From contig CAIPAT010000312.1 of NCBI GenBank assembly GCA_903863035.1, positions 1-32,602 on the forward strand: 32,602 nucleotides of DNA. The letters are read 5' to 3'. Shown one piece after another: positions 7,482 to 17,007 of this stretch. Each line of letters begins with the position of its first letter. Positions within the stretch are counted from its first letter, which is position 1. Below the pieces are notes generated by a model. It was given only the letters and a program-made list of their open reading frames with translations, was not told the origin of the DNA and made no database searches. The position numbers were made by a program, and so were the translations under genes. This stretch comes from an uncultured Lentisphaeria bacterium. GTDB taxonomy: Bacteria; Verrucomicrobiota; Lentisphaeria; Victivallales; Victivallaceae.

Positions 7482-9158
7482 TCATGGCTCCCACAGATTG
7501 AGAACCAGTACCTCATCGCCCTTCAGTTCGTTTTTCATATCAAGGATCTGAAGGAAGCTGGGGAAATTCTGGACTTCATAATCGGTCTTCGCAAATTTAA
7601 CCCATTCGAAACTTTTTTTGCCGTCGCTGCCGACACCGCCATCTACAATGTCGATGTTGAAACCGATAAAATCTCTCTTTTCCACATCGAACGACTTATC
7701 TCTATCCTTGAAGCCGTGACTGATATAGAAGTGCCAATCATAGCCGTCGGCTGTTTTTCGTGCTCCTCCATAACCCGCGAAGCTGAGGCCGCGCCCCCAC
7801 GATGGGGAGATGCCAACGCCAAAGTAGGGTTTTTCCTGAATCGTCAGGCAGAGAAAATGAACGTCCTCATCAAATGCCAGCTCGGCAAAACGCTGTTTCT
7901 GGCGCAGGTCCAGAAAAATATGCACGCCATCCCGGCTGGTAAAAAGTTCGGCATCCCCCCGTATGTCCTTATCGATAACGGTTCCCGACAACAGCAATCC
8001 TCCCTCATATTTCGAGATTTTCCAAGTTCCATGTTTCTGGGTTCCTTCAAGCGGGATATCGCCGCCAACTGCTTTTTCCTGGTTGAGATGCCAGACACGG
8101 GTACCGGTGATATCAAGAATGTGGATGCTTCGGTCGGTTCCCGAAGCCAGATCGAAAACAAGTGTCCTGTTCTGTCCGGGCTTCACATTGAGCTCCTCCT
8201 TCTTCAAAGGAACGATCCATTCCGTGCCTTCGGGTGTAAGGGGCAAAGTTGTCCTGCCGCGCAGGTTGCCATAGCTCCAGCCTAAGCTGACGTTAACCGG
8301 TTCCGAGGATTTCAGGCGCAGCTTTATCGGATCACCACGCTCAGAAAACTTCGTGCATAGAGATACTTCTACCGGCACTGGCTTGAAAGCCGGGGCCAAC
8401 CGGCGCTCCTCCCCTTTTTGCGACACCTGTCCGGAAACGTTCAAGTGTTCCCAAAGCGTTTTGGCTATCTGATATTGTGCCCACCCGTTCGGATGGACGC
8501 CATCGGGATACAACGGCCGCACGATGCCAAATGTTTTCTGGAGGCGGATACTGTAGGCCTCCATCTCTTCCTGGACTGGGATGTAATAGGCTCCCGTTTC
8601 CTTTGCGATCTCCTGCAGTATTTGCGGGAACTCCCGGAGGAGTTCGTTGCTGTTGCGTAACTCCCACCAGCCGCGGCCGAAATTCTCGTCAACCAAAGGA
8701 CTGCTAAGCAGCAGGACGATGCTGCCATTAGTCTGGTGCAACTTGACTATTTTTAACATGCTCTGACGGTATGCACCGAGAACCTTCTGCCTGTCCACTT
8801 TGTCATAGCCGCTATGAATTGCGTCATTGGTTCCCAGCATGATGCTCACCACGCTGAAATTGGTGTTTTCCTTCGAGAAGGCGTGATCGGATGTGATGCC
8901 GTCAATGCCTGTTCCGTTGATTTCGATGTCAGAGCCCGGATGAAAATGATTAAGCATCCGCCTGACCATCCGCACATAGGTGCCATTATTGGTAATGCTG
9001 TCGCCAAGGATGAGCCAACGATCGCCGTCACGAAGAAAACATCGACTGTCTTCACCGGCATGTGAGGGCGCAAAGGACAGACACAGCAACGCAGTGAGAA
9101 GGTAAACGACGTGCCTTTTCAAGACGCCATGCGATACGGTCATATAGCATTTTTTCAT
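7482..9158 (-). CDS. Secreted SGNH/GDSL esterase with C-terminal CBM9-like domain
   Basis: This 558-residue protein starts with a basic then hydrophobic signal peptide (about residues 12-34, ending near PSHAGE). The SGNH blocks are all present: ILGDSIT with Ser54, the glycine block near GTGIDG, GTND (109-112) and DGVHP with Asp219 and His222. That supports an active serine esterase. Residues from about 370 to the end contain a beta-rich domain with FTSRDGVHIFLDLR and a DWHFYIS segment, resembling CBM9/DOMON-type carbohydrate-binding modules. The likely role is deacylation (for example deacetylation) of a polysaccharide outside the cytoplasm while held on it by the C-terminal module. It starts 46 bp after the DUF4832 gene. 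A second ATG at 9143 also leaves the signal peptide intact. The substrate is unknown. Confidence 0.88.
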   Translation of the reverse strand: MKKCYMTVSHGVLKRHVVYLLTALLCLSFAPSHAGEDSRCFLRDGDRWLILGDSITNNGTYVRMVRRMLNHFHPGSDIEINGTGIDGITSDHAFSKENTNFSVVSIMLGTNDAIHSGYDKVDRQKVLGAYRQSMLKIVKLHQTNGSIVLLLSSPLVDENFGRGWWELRNSNELLREFPQILQEIAKETGAYYIPVQEEMEAYSIRLQKTFGIVRPLYPDGVHPNGWAQYQIAKTLWEHLNVSGQVSQKGEERRLAPAFKPVPVEVSLCTKFSERGDPIKLRLKSSEPVNVSLGWSYGNLRGRTTLPLTPEGTEWIVPLKKEELNVKPGQNRTLVFDLASGTDRSIHILDITGTRVWHLNQEKAVGGDIPLEGTQKHGTWKISKYEGGLLLSGTVIDKDIRGDAELFTSRDGVHIFLDLRQKQRFAELAFDEDVHFLCLTIQEKPYFGVGISPSWGRGLSFAGYGGARKTADGYDWHFYISHGFKDRDKSFDVEKRDFIGFNIDIVDGGVGSDGKKSFEWVKFAKTDYEVQNFPSFLQILDMKNELKGDEVLVLNLWEP

Positions 9159-9204
9159 GACAAACGTTCCATCCGTATTTACTTATCTTTTGCGGTTCAC
9201 AGCT

Positions 9205-10602
9205 TCATTTAAGGATTTTCGCACATAATACTCGGATATTCCCGAGCCTATAGCGCCGTTGACCGTCATTATCAGATAGGGGCAATGCAATTTCCGGTGT
9301 TCCAATGCGCGAACCAACGGAGATGAAAAGACCGTATGTTCCCGGCTTCAACTGCGGTGTTTGAATAAACGACGACACCTGTTGATAGCGTGGCGGCGAA
9401 GTGCAACCAAGAACATCGGGGACAACACCTCTGAAGTTGAAATTCTCATCGACAAAAACGCCGACAATCCCACCATGATCATCCTTCAAGGTCACACAAG
9501 GATATGCATCCTGATAGATGGGCGCCGCATGCGTGTTCGACCAAAGCGCTCTAAACTCCAATTGATCTTTTTTATCTGTCTCCGGAAGCCAGCTTGCTTC
9601 GCGAAGGACAAAGCGATAACCAAGATGCTGGTTAATCTGTTCCACAATCGGACGCATCTCTTCAAGAAATTCCCGAGGCCACCAGTGAATAGAGGCATAG
9701 CTTGCATGGCAGTCTTTGACGGCTTTTACAAATCCTGAGCCGTCTCCCCAGGTTCCCCATCCACGCAGAGTGCCGTAATGTCCTGCCTCAAGCACTGTCG
9801 GCTGGATCGGCCAGAACATCTGCATCATTACACCGGTAGGAGAGCCATATACTACATCTTTACTGACAAGCACACTGTCATCGCGAAGGCCGAGTCCCAG
9901 TTTCATGCAATGCTGTATCAGTTTGGGATTGGAATGATCCTGCACCAGGAATGAATCTGGTATAATCAATTGTGTTTTATGGAAATACCGGTGATGCAAA
10001 TCGATATGGCGCTGAAGAACGTTATAGGGGTAGGGAATATGCGTGCTGCTGGAAGTATGGCCCTCGCCATAAACACCAAAAGTTCCTACGTCAATAAAGT
10101 TAATATTTGTGTCTCCGTTGTAGCGTGCACCTGCCGCGGCAAGGAAGTTCTCCAACTTGCCGAGAAATACAGGATCTCCGAAATCCGGCTCCCAGCAGAT
10201 CAAATCATTCATAAGTTTATCGGGATTCGCATGGGTACGCATCGGGTATTCAACTCCCTTGGCCCCCGCATTCCGCACCCATTCCGGAGTTGCATAACGC
10301 AACCAGTTCTCGCTTGTAGTAAATCGTAAGGCTATCCGTTTGCCCTTGTTAATCCAGCGTTGTGCCGGAGTATCCAATATCGCCCAATTGAATTTCCCTT
10401 CTTCAGGTTCGAGATATGCCCACGGCAGACGTAAGTAGACCGTCGTCAGTCCGGGGAAATCATCCAGGGTGTCAGCCGGCTCAAGCCGTGATCCATAATT
10501 TTCAAGATTATTGCTATAATAGAAAAAAACCCACCCCATGTCAGGATTGTTTAAAACCTCGGACGTTTCCACCGGCTTGACTGTAACTGACTTTTCATCC
10601 AT
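9205..10602 (-). CDS. DUF4832/DUF4874-like TIM-barrel protein, probable glycosidase-like
   Basis: This 465-residue protein opens with VLNNPDMGWVFFYYSNN and LTTVYLRLPWAYLEPEEGKFNW. That pattern is seen in DUF4874/beta-galactosidase-like barrels, in which a Trp and Glu-Glu start the first repeat. The C-terminal third has LGYRFVLREASW and later a beta-sandwich, as in DUF4832 proteins. Glu-containing segments such as FGVYGEGHTSSS (residues about 185-196) could hold a catalytic acid. No signal peptide is evident. AAGGA stands 9 bases before the ATG. It is followed closely by the SGNH gene, and 227 bp separate it from the LamG gene upstream. No enzymatic activity is established for this group, so a glycosidase function is inference. 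Confidence 0.75.
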   Translation of the reverse strand: MDEKSVTVKPVETSEVLNNPDMGWVFFYYSNNLENYGSRLEPADTLDDFPGLTTVYLRLPWAYLEPEEGKFNWAILDTPAQRWINKGKRIALRFTTSENWLRYATPEWVRNAGAKGVEYPMRTHANPDKLMNDLICWEPDFGDPVFLGKLENFLAAAGARYNGDTNINFIDVGTFGVYGEGHTSSSTHIPYPYNVLQRHIDLHHRYFHKTQLIIPDSFLVQDHSNPKLIQHCMKLGLGLRDDSVLVSKDVVYGSPTGVMMQMFWPIQPTVLEAGHYGTLRGWGTWGDGSGFVKAVKDCHASYASIHWWPREFLEEMRPIVEQINQHLGYRFVLREASWLPETDKKDQLEFRALWSNTHAAPIYQDAYPCVTLKDDHGGIVGVFVDENFNFRGVVPDVLGCTSPPRYQQVSSFIQTPQLKPGTYGLFISVGSRIGTPEIALPLSDNDGQRRYRLGNIRVLCAKILK

Positions 10603-10829
10603 CTTTTTTATTCCTTCTTGATTCCGTGAAAGCTCTTAATGTCGTCACGCTTTCTTTATATTTTTATTTTTAAAATCGCCGAATACCATCGGCATAATGG
10701 CAAACTACTTTTCATATTTTTCCCGGAGCCTTTTCCCAAATCAACTCTGAAAGAGTGGTAAGTTCAGATTTATCACCGTGCTGAACAATGCATTTTTCCC
10801 ATCAAAGCATCAATCTTTCGACGCTATTC
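10603..10829. other. Intergenic region, no gene seen
   Basis: These 227 bases hold no open frame of note. Small inverted repeats occur: GCCGA/TCGGC near 10677-10692, ACTCT-TTC-AGAGT read on the minus strand near 10743-10756, and GAAAGC/GCTTTC near 10629-10655. None is followed by a clear T run in the direction of the genes. It may hold a promoter for the DUF4832-SGNH pair, but I see no convincing -35/-10 pair. Confidence 0.5.
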
Positions 10830-11606
10830 CTATTTAATATCCGATGGTTTGGGGTTCAGATATTCATAATATTTTTTAATCTCTTCTGCTGTCAGCAACC
10901 GATTATATATGACAAATTCATCAATCATGGTATTGGGCGGGCAGGCTACGCAAAAGGATTTTGCAATCTCATCATCTTTGATTTTACGCTGGACAATAGT
11001 GGTGATTTGCAACTCGCCGTCAATATATATTTTGAATTCCAACGGATCCCAGGTCATAACTGCATTGTGCCACTGTCCGTCCGCCCAGATAATTTCTTTA
11101 CTTCCGTTTGCGCTAATTCCTTCAAACCCGCTGAACCAAGAACGTAGGCTGTCGTTTCCTCCAACCCGCCATGAAGTTACCCGCTGAAACCCAAGGTAAC
11201 CTTTTTTCTGATAATCGGTCGCAAAAAATAGATAATATATTCTTTCCCGGTGTTCATCTTTTAATATAGGCATGTCTTGCGGATATTTCCATTTCAACGG
11301 TTTTATCCAGATACTAACACTGCCTGGCTTTTCAAAACTAAGATTGTCCTTCAATTTAAATGACAAATAAATGCCTGTCTCCTCAGTCTTCAGGGCCTTG
11401 CCTTTTATTCCCGCTTCATATAAAATACCATTAGGAGTTTTGAGCGATTGGTTGTCGCCGGTTGCCCGTGAAGCGGTAACAGAACTTTTATCAAAGTCCA
11501 GACATAAGGTCACTCCTTCCTGCATCCGGTATTCCAAGGGTATGTCATCACCAAACAAAGAAATAACTAAACCGAAAGTGAGCAATGAAATTATTACCTG
11601 CTTCAT
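10830..11606 (-). CDS. Secreted LamG / concanavalin-A-like lectin domain protein
   Basis: This 258-residue protein has an N-terminal signal peptide (MKQVIISLLTFGLVISLFG) followed by one LamG-like jelly-roll domain. The signs are SIWIKPLKWKYP, a central YLGFQRVTSW strand, WADGQWHNAVMTWDPLEFK and IDGELQ, then the closing TMIDEFVIYNRLLTAEEI, which is the classic LamG end. Such domains bind glycans or act as adhesive modules. The start at 11606 is fixed by an ATGA overlap with the stop of the CBM9-DUF6067 gene and by GGGAGG just before it, so the two are translationally coupled. It probably works with that protein at the cell surface or periplasm. No catalytic motif is visible. Confidence 0.9.
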   Translation of the reverse strand: MKQVIISLLTFGLVISLFGDDIPLEYRMQEGVTLCLDFDKSSVTASRATGDNQSLKTPNGILYEAGIKGKALKTEETGIYLSFKLKDNLSFEKPGSVSIWIKPLKWKYPQDMPILKDEHRERIYYLFFATDYQKKGYLGFQRVTSWRVGGNDSLRSWFSGFEGISANGSKEIIWADGQWHNAVMTWDPLEFKIYIDGELQITTIVQRKIKDDEIAKSFCVACPPNTMIDEFVIYNRLLTAEEIKKYYEYLNPKPSDIK

Positions 11607-14600
11607 TGTTTGCCTCCCAGCAAGATTACTCTTACTCCCCATTTATCTATCGGAACCAATACGCCACCATCTTTTATTTGGTAAGCTTTTCCATCTTCCG
11701 GGTCTATAGCATCAATTCCGGAATATGCCGACAACGCGCCTTGCAATCTGACCATAATTTCAGTTTTATCCGGTATCCAGGAGGTCAGAATAACCATTAC
11801 TTTGCCGTTGTTTTCGAACGCGATAGATTTGACTTTGTCGTTGCTGATGGCAATTGGATAATTATCCTGCCAATAATTGTACACTTTGCAATTTGGTTCA
11901 CCGTAACCGAATTCCCTGACTAGTTTTTCCAATGGATATTCCCGCGATATACAATGTCCCCAAAGACGTAGAATTTCGTGTACCATCCGAATGCCCCAGT
12001 CATGCCGGGTTGCGGCGGGATTATCTAAGGATTCGGATTTTGCCGCATTACCTGTGAACCATTTTTTATCCGCCGTACACGAAGACAATGCATGCGAGTA
12101 GCAGCCGATCTGCCTTCCGGTAGTTTCAACTTGGAGCAACTCCGGAGGAAAAGGCTGATTACCGCCGTTCCACTTCCATTCCAAGTCTAGACTGATATCT
12201 GCCCAAGTCATGATCGGTAATACATTGCCGTTGGTCATATGTAGACTGATATACAACGGATATTCGGATATTTCCCGCATCTGGCGTGTCAATACCCACA
12301 TCCGCTTGTGATATTCTCTCATTTCCCACAATCTTACCCCTGGCTGGATATTACCATCAAAACGTCGATACGCACCTTCACTCATTTCCATGTTGGTCGT
12401 CGCGTTCAGAAATGTGTTATCACAATAAATGCCAATGCCTCTTTTCAGCCATTCCTTGGCTTCCCACATGGTGAAATCCCGATAACTCGAAGTGGGATTG
12501 ATAACCACACCTTCGGGATCTTCATTGGTCATAATCTTTTGATGCCATTTTCGCCCGGAGAAGGCCTTGCAGCCCCATTCATCCTGAAATATTTTCCATT
12601 CAGGAGAGGTCTGGTCCTGGCAATGTTCTTCAAAATAAAGCATGAGAACATTTCCATTGGGAACAGAGCCGGAACTCTGTCCGGCATTAACGGATTTATT
12701 CATTCCAGATCTGATATGTGTCTTGACGCTTTTGATGAACTCTTTATCTTTCACATCTCCGTAGTGCTTTTCATACCACTTGTCAAGGAATTGCTGATCC
12801 ATTTTGCCTTGCCTCCTGGCGACCAGAAGCTGATCGGCAAACTCGTAATCATGTTCGGCAGGATATTTACCTGCATATGCGGGCCTGATTCCCCAATAAC
12901 GATTTGAACCTCCATGCATTGGAATCACAGTTTTCGGACTGCGAAAATCTTCCGGCATAGGTTTGGTGGGAGATGCCTGCCAGCCGAAGATTAGACTAGT
13001 TGATTTTTCCAGCTTAACCGGTTTATTGATGAAGAATATTCTTAACGTGACTTCACCGTTTTTATTACGTATAATTTTCATTTGCGGGTTTTTGTCATCG
13101 ACGCTCCATCCCTTATCGCTGTCTGCGAACCAGGCAATACCTTCCCCCTCGCCCCGTCCGAGCCAGATATAAGGCAGGAAAGTGCCAAGTATCGCGCCGT
13201 TACCAGTCTGAGAGCTGTCCCAGATAACACCTTCTCCGTCTGGGATTGCTCCCGCAGGGTTTGAACGAATGGAACCATTGACAATATGCCACAGCAATGC
13301 ATATTCCTTTTTCAGAGGTATATCCAGATAAAGTTCTTTTATATCTTTGCCAGGGGTAATTGGTGCAATGTCCAACTCAACTTTGGCGCATCCGTCATAT
13401 TCGATAGTACTTCTGGCTTTCAGTTTGATATCTGTGGATTCAACCTGCCCCTCATAAACTGCCATACTGTCTTTAATTTCAATGAATTTTCCGGATCCGT
13501 TGCTGAATTCGTGAGACTTGCCGTCGCCCGTAAGATAATTGATTTTCATACCGCCGGAGGCCATAATATCATGCCCTCCAATGATAATCTTTTGCGGCAA
13601 TCCAAGCTTGTCCAATTCATATTTTCTCAGTACCACCTCAATTGCATTACCATCTGCCTTTATCGGGGTGAACGGAGGATAAACTTTATCTGTATCGCCG
13701 AGTTTATTATTTTCCCAGGCAAAATGAATTCTTTCAAATTCTTTTTCTACAGTTTTGATTTTTACTCCGGAATTCATGAACTCGAAATTAAGCTTATAAG
13801 TGCCATCTTCAAAATCCGGCACATTGAGCGTGAATTCATGAACTTCTTTACCGGTTAATTTGAAAATATTGTCAAAGTGTCCTTTATAGTCTTTACTATT
13901 AATTGTAATTCTCAACTCATTGGCGGAAGCGGAACCCAATGCGGAACCTGGCTCAATCTGAATCCTCATTTTATTATATGACGGGTAGTAGGCGAATTTC
14001 ACCCCGGTATCCTGGTTTGCCGCCATCACCTGCCATCTCGATTCCACGGGAAATATCCAGTTAACAGTGCGTGAATAATATTCCTGTTTGCGATCTGGAG
14101 AGGTGACTTTGATTGAAACCGTATGTTTTGCGTCAGCGTGAAAACCGTCCCCGATGAATTTATAGCTGAACACGTTGTTCTTGCCGGCATCAACACTCTC
14201 GCTCTTCTCGACATTGGTAGTCGGCATGTCAGAATGCTTCATTTCCACGCTCACCGCATAATCAATCTTTTTGTCGGTTGGGTTGATGACATTAAGTGCC
14301 AAATTGAATTTGCCGTCGAAAATGTCGCCCATGCTGTCAAGCTGGATTACAGGGGCATTCGCAGTAATCTTCAGCATCGGGTAGCTTGTCGGGTTGGTAA
14401 AATATGTACACGGGAACCAGACTGACTGTGTCCAAGGATTTTTCCAGTTGCGGGAAATGCTCAGTCCGATGGCTCTGCCAATCATATCGGAACCGGGAGT
14501 TATTCCTAAATCATTCCATGCGATGGCAATCTCGGCCTCCCAGCGGTTCTTTTTCAGATCAAGGCCGTTTTTGAATTCCCATTTACCGTTCCAGGCGCTG

Positions 14601-15085
14601 TTGCCGGGTTTACCCGGTGCAAAAACTTCATCATAAATAAAACCGAGGCTGTTGCCGATGAAATGGTAATACGGCAGCGGCTTGAGATTGTCTTTCAAGC
14701 GCTCGGCAATGAAAGGATCTATGCATAACTCAATACTGTCGTCATAGATTGTCATACCGTCAGGCATCTTGACAGTTGTTATTAAATTGCCTGCGGGAGG
14801 CAATTCACTGGATATCGATATATAAAGCTTGTCCTTATCGCATCCAACCCACGAAGATCCCTGCCGAGGCTCAAGAAGACCTTTGGTTACCCCTTGAAAC
14901 CATTCAGTCTTTATCGCGTCCATCCATTCATCAGGTTTTATCACCCCATCTATTACCGGTGCTTTTTTCATTAACGGAATAGTGCCCCCGTCGGGATTGC
15001 CTGCTGCATTTAAAACGTCCGGAAGAAATATTGCAGTCGTCATTATCAGACTTGCAAATACAATAAATATCTTTTTTATAATCAT
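11603..15085 (-). CDS. Secreted CBM9-like + DUF6067 (GH123-like) fusion protein
   Basis: This protein of about 1160 residues has a signal peptide (MIIKKIFIVFASLIMTTAIF). A CBM9-like domain follows at about residues 35-245 (APVIDGVIKPDEW, DDSIELCID, WEAEIAIAWNDLGI). Next comes a linker of beta-sandwich type, then a DUF6067 region from about residue 460 to the end. Hallmarks of the last part are the strand leading to GWQASPTKPMP, WKIFQDEWG, GIGIYCDN with a conserved Asp, and LHMTNGNVLPIMTWAD. DUF6067 is related to GH123-type hydrolases, so a polysaccharide-degrading role is likely, though the bond cleaved is unknown. The ATG at 15085 was chosen because GGAGA lies 6 bases upstream; a TTG at 15097 is less likely. 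Its paralogue at 26547-29069 lacks the CBM9 part. It follows a pseudopilin gene and overlaps the LamG gene. Confidence 0.88.
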   Translation of the reverse strand: MIIKKIFIVFASLIMTTAIFLPDVLNAAGNPDGGTIPLMKKAPVIDGVIKPDEWMDAIKTEWFQGVTKGLLEPRQGSSWVGCDKDKLYISISSELPPAGNLITTVKMPDGMTIYDDSIELCIDPFIAERLKDNLKPLPYYHFIGNSLGFIYDEVFAPGKPGNSAWNGKWEFKNGLDLKKNRWEAEIAIAWNDLGITPGSDMIGRAIGLSISRNWKNPWTQSVWFPCTYFTNPTSYPMLKITANAPVIQLDSMGDIFDGKFNLALNVINPTDKKIDYAVSVEMKHSDMPTTNVEKSESVDAGKNNVFSYKFIGDGFHADAKHTVSIKVTSPDRKQEYYSRTVNWIFPVESRWQVMAANQDTGVKFAYYPSYNKMRIQIEPGSALGSASANELRITINSKDYKGHFDNIFKLTGKEVHEFTLNVPDFEDGTYKLNFEFMNSGVKIKTVEKEFERIHFAWENNKLGDTDKVYPPFTPIKADGNAIEVVLRKYELDKLGLPQKIIIGGHDIMASGGMKINYLTGDGKSHEFSNGSGKFIEIKDSMAVYEGQVESTDIKLKARSTIEYDGCAKVELDIAPITPGKDIKELYLDIPLKKEYALLWHIVNGSIRSNPAGAIPDGEGVIWDSSQTGNGAILGTFLPYIWLGRGEGEGIAWFADSDKGWSVDDKNPQMKIIRNKNGEVTLRIFFINKPVKLEKSTSLIFGWQASPTKPMPEDFRSPKTVIPMHGGSNRYWGIRPAYAGKYPAEHDYEFADQLLVARRQGKMDQQFLDKWYEKHYGDVKDKEFIKSVKTHIRSGMNKSVNAGQSSGSVPNGNVLMLYFEEHCQDQTSPEWKIFQDEWGCKAFSGRKWHQKIMTNEDPEGVVINPTSSYRDFTMWEAKEWLKRGIGIYCDNTFLNATTNMEMSEGAYRRFDGNIQPGVRLWEMREYHKRMWVLTRQMREISEYPLYISLHMTNGNVLPIMTWADISLDLEWKWNGGNQPFPPELLQVETTGRQIGCYSHALSSCTADKKWFTGNAAKSESLDNPAATRHDWGIRMVHEILRLWGHCISREYPLEKLVREFGYGEPNCKVYNYWQDNYPIAISNDKVKSIAFENNGKVMVILTSWIPDKTEIMVRLQGALSAYSGIDAIDPEDGKAYQIKDGGVLVPIDKWGVRVILLGGKQ

Positions 15086-15167
15086 GTGTTTCTCCAATTC
15101 ACTAAACTATTTTTTTGACAAATCTATTTACGCCATCTCTATTTTTTTGCTGAAACCAGAAATTATA

Positions 15168-15845
15168 CTATAAGTCTCCCCATGGAGCAACCGCTAGGTA
15201 AAGCGGTCCAGGTGCTTTCCATGCCGGGACTTTTTCAAATCGCAGGTAGTCAAAATGCCCATCAACATAAAGAAAATTAGCTCCGTTATTATGGCGGTAG
15301 CCGGGGTATCCGTTAGTATCGCCAAATATTTGTGTATAGACTCTAACATTATTAGAACTGGAATTAGGAAACCCCTGATCAATAATTAAGAATACCTGGC
15401 TAGGCTTTTTAAACATTTCAATCTTTTTCCCACTGTACTTTACGCCAGAACCATTAGTTCCAACGCCTGTACCAAGATTAGTGTTAGTTCCATAATCACC
15501 ATTATTTCTGACTGCCGATGTTGGTGTAACCGGCTCTGAAGGACAGATAAGAATTTTTGCTTTATACGGTACTACAGGGATATATCTCGCATTATAAATT
15601 CCTACGGTCCAATAGTCATAGTTACTTGCAATTCCAGTATAATAACACTTGGGAAGAACTAATCCATTATAGTCATTGGAGTAGAACGCCGCAATGACTC
15701 CGATTTGCTTTAAATTGTTTGCACATGTGATTCCTTTGGCTTTATCTCTCGCTTTATTCAGAGCAGGCAAGAGCATTGCCGCCAGAATTGCTATGATAGC
15801 TATCACTATCAAAAGTTCTATGAGTGTAAATGTGACCTTTTTCAT
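15168..15845 (-). CDS. Pseudopilin-like protein with H-X9-DG C-terminal domain (A)
   Basis: This 225-residue protein begins with a short basic leader and [16 protein letters not shown], the type IV prepilin / type II secretion pseudopilin signature with the Glu at mature position 5. [10 protein letters not shown] and [10 protein letters not shown] follow. The C-terminal part has [19 protein letters not shown], the H-X9-DG motif of this PVC-phylum family. It should be cleaved and methylated by a prepilin peptidase and sit in the inner membrane or in a pseudopilus. AAGGAG precedes the ATG at 8 bases, so the start is firm. It lies between the GntR-type regulator and the CBM9-DUF6067 gene, 70-80 bp from each, and is probably co-transcribed with them. 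Its precise role (secretion, display or adhesion) is not known. Confidence 0.92.
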   Translation of the reverse strand: MKKVTFTLIELLIVIAIIAILAAMLLPALNKARDKAKGITCANNLKQIGVIAAFYSNDYNGLVLPKCYYTGIASNYDYWTVGIYNARYIPVVPYKAKILICPSEPVTPTSAVRNNGDYGTNTNLGTGVGTNGSGVKYSGKKIEMFKKPSQVFLIIDQGFPNSSSNNVRVYTQIFGDTNGYPGYRHNNGANFLYVDGHFDYLRFEKVPAWKAPGPLYLAVAPWGDL

Positions 15846-15914
15846 CTTCGTGTCTCCTTGTTAAGGCTATTAAGATTATTTTTCATGATGCTCAATATGT
15901 TCTATTACCCCCTC

Positions 15915-16943
15915 TTATCTTATTAATATTTCTGGTTCTATATATTCTACAAATGAATCTTTGTCTTCATTGCAATAATTGAATGCTTTTTTCCATATTT
16001 TTGGTAAATCAAAACGCACAGTGGCAAATTCATGTCCTGGGATATGCGAATAACTTTGATTAAAAAGACCAATTTTGTCAAGATTTGAAGTGTCAATAGA
16101 CGCGATTAAGGCATATTGCAGAAATTGGTGGACAAGAAAGTCGGAAAGGCCAAAAACCGCAGTCGGGACATTTTTCGTAAATATCTTATTGAGTAATTTC
16201 GGAGTTATTTCAATATCTCCTATAGTGATATAAATTAATTCTTTACCGAATTCCATATCAACTGCCGCTGATGCTTCTTTAAAATATTCCTGCATAAATG
16301 GTCGCGGCGGATTATAGTTCCCAATAACCAGCACTCTGTCGTGTCCCAGTTCTTTCAAGTATGTAAGTGCTTTTTTGTATGCGGAGGGATAATCATTTAA
16401 AACTGCTCTTTCTGGCTTTATTCCATGCCATTCCCAGCGGTTCACAAAACAACAGGAAAATGGTGCACAGGCTTTAAGCAGTTCATCAAGCTTGAATTGT
16501 CTTGCTTCAACGTCAATCAAAAAAGCATCCGGTTCGCGTGCCGCTATTTTTTCTATGGTTTCTTTCCAGTTGCCTTTTTGATCAATCGTCCCGACAATTG
16601 GGATTACGTTTGAACCAGCAGCTTCGGCAAAAAGCGGTTCGAAATAATTCTCAAAGGATTTTTCCTGAACTGTGGTTATCAGAGCAAGCATTTTAGTCGC
16701 ATTAGTCTTCAGCGCCGGATTGACGAAAGTCCCGCTGCGCGCCTTTCGGACTATCATTTTTTTATCTTCAAGTATATTGTAGGCATGATTTACTGCAGTG
16801 AAGCTGACCCGAAACTGCGATGCCAGTTCGCGCATTCCATACATCCGTGCGCCTGGTGTAAGTTTCCCGGAGCGAATTTCCGCGGCAATATGATCAGCCA
16901 CCATTTGCGATTTTGCCGGCTCTGTTGTTAGCAACGATTCCAT
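15915..16943 (-). CDS. GntR-type regulator with LacI-like sugar-binding domain
   Basis: This protein of about 342 residues has an N-terminal GntR winged helix (VADHIAAEIRSGKLTPG, MRELASQFRVSFTAVNHAY, KARSGTF) over roughly the first 75 residues. The C-terminal part is a periplasmic-binding-protein-like domain as in LacI regulators (LGHDRVLVIGNY, DAFLIDVEARQ, PTAVFGLSDFLV). This is the arrangement of AraR-type repressors, which release DNA when a sugar binds. Two adjacent ATGs at 16946 and 16943 are possible; the second has AAGGA 7 bases away. A consensus promoter with repeated ATCAG elements lies directly upstream, pointing to autoregulation and to control of the downstream pseudopilin-DUF6067-LamG genes. 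The effector sugar cannot be told. Confidence 0.92.
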   Translation of the reverse strand: MESLLTTEPAKSQMVADHIAAEIRSGKLTPGARMYGMRELASQFRVSFTAVNHAYNILEDKKMIVRKARSGTFVNPALKTNATKMLALITTVQEKSFENYFEPLFAEAAGSNVIPIVGTIDQKGNWKETIEKIAAREPDAFLIDVEARQFKLDELLKACAPFSCCFVNRWEWHGIKPERAVLNDYPSAYKKALTYLKELGHDRVLVIGNYNPPRPFMQEYFKEASAAVDMEFGKELIYITIGDIEITPKLLNKIFTKNVPTAVFGLSDFLVHQFLQYALIASIDTSNLDKIGLFNQSYSHIPGHEFATVRFDLPKIWKKAFNYCNEDKDSFVEYIEPEILIR

Positions 16944-16967
16944 CATCCTGTCCTTTTTATACAACAA

Positions 16968-17007
16968 ATCAGTTAATATCAGTTATTATAAATCAGATAG
17001 TATCAGT
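16968..17007. promoter_or_regulatory. Putative operator: four ATCAG(T/A) repeats
   Basis: Read on the plus strand, ATCAGT begins at 16968 and 16978, ATCAGA at 16992 and ATCAGT at 17002. The members of each pair are 10 bp apart (one helical turn) and the pairs are 24 bp apart. Two copies fill the promoter spacer and two cover the transcription start, so a bound protein would block RNA polymerase. The obvious candidate is the GntR-type regulator encoded just downstream. Direct repeats are unusual for GntR dimers, which usually prefer inverted repeats, so binding by another protein is possible. Confidence 0.6.

Noticed and set aside
7716..8285. 189-residue open frame on the plus strand
   Set aside because: Antisense to the SGNH esterase gene, low-complexity composition, no recognisable family.
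12308..13858. Long plus-strand open frames opposite the CBM9-DUF6067 gene
   Set aside because: Shadow frames of a firmly supported gene; no start context or domain.
15156..15190. TATAAT at 15167-15162 with TTGCTC 17 bases upstream as a promoter for the CBM9-DUF6067 gene
   Set aside because: The -35 matches only three of six bases and lies in the pseudopilin coding end; co-transcription from the upstream promoter is simpler.
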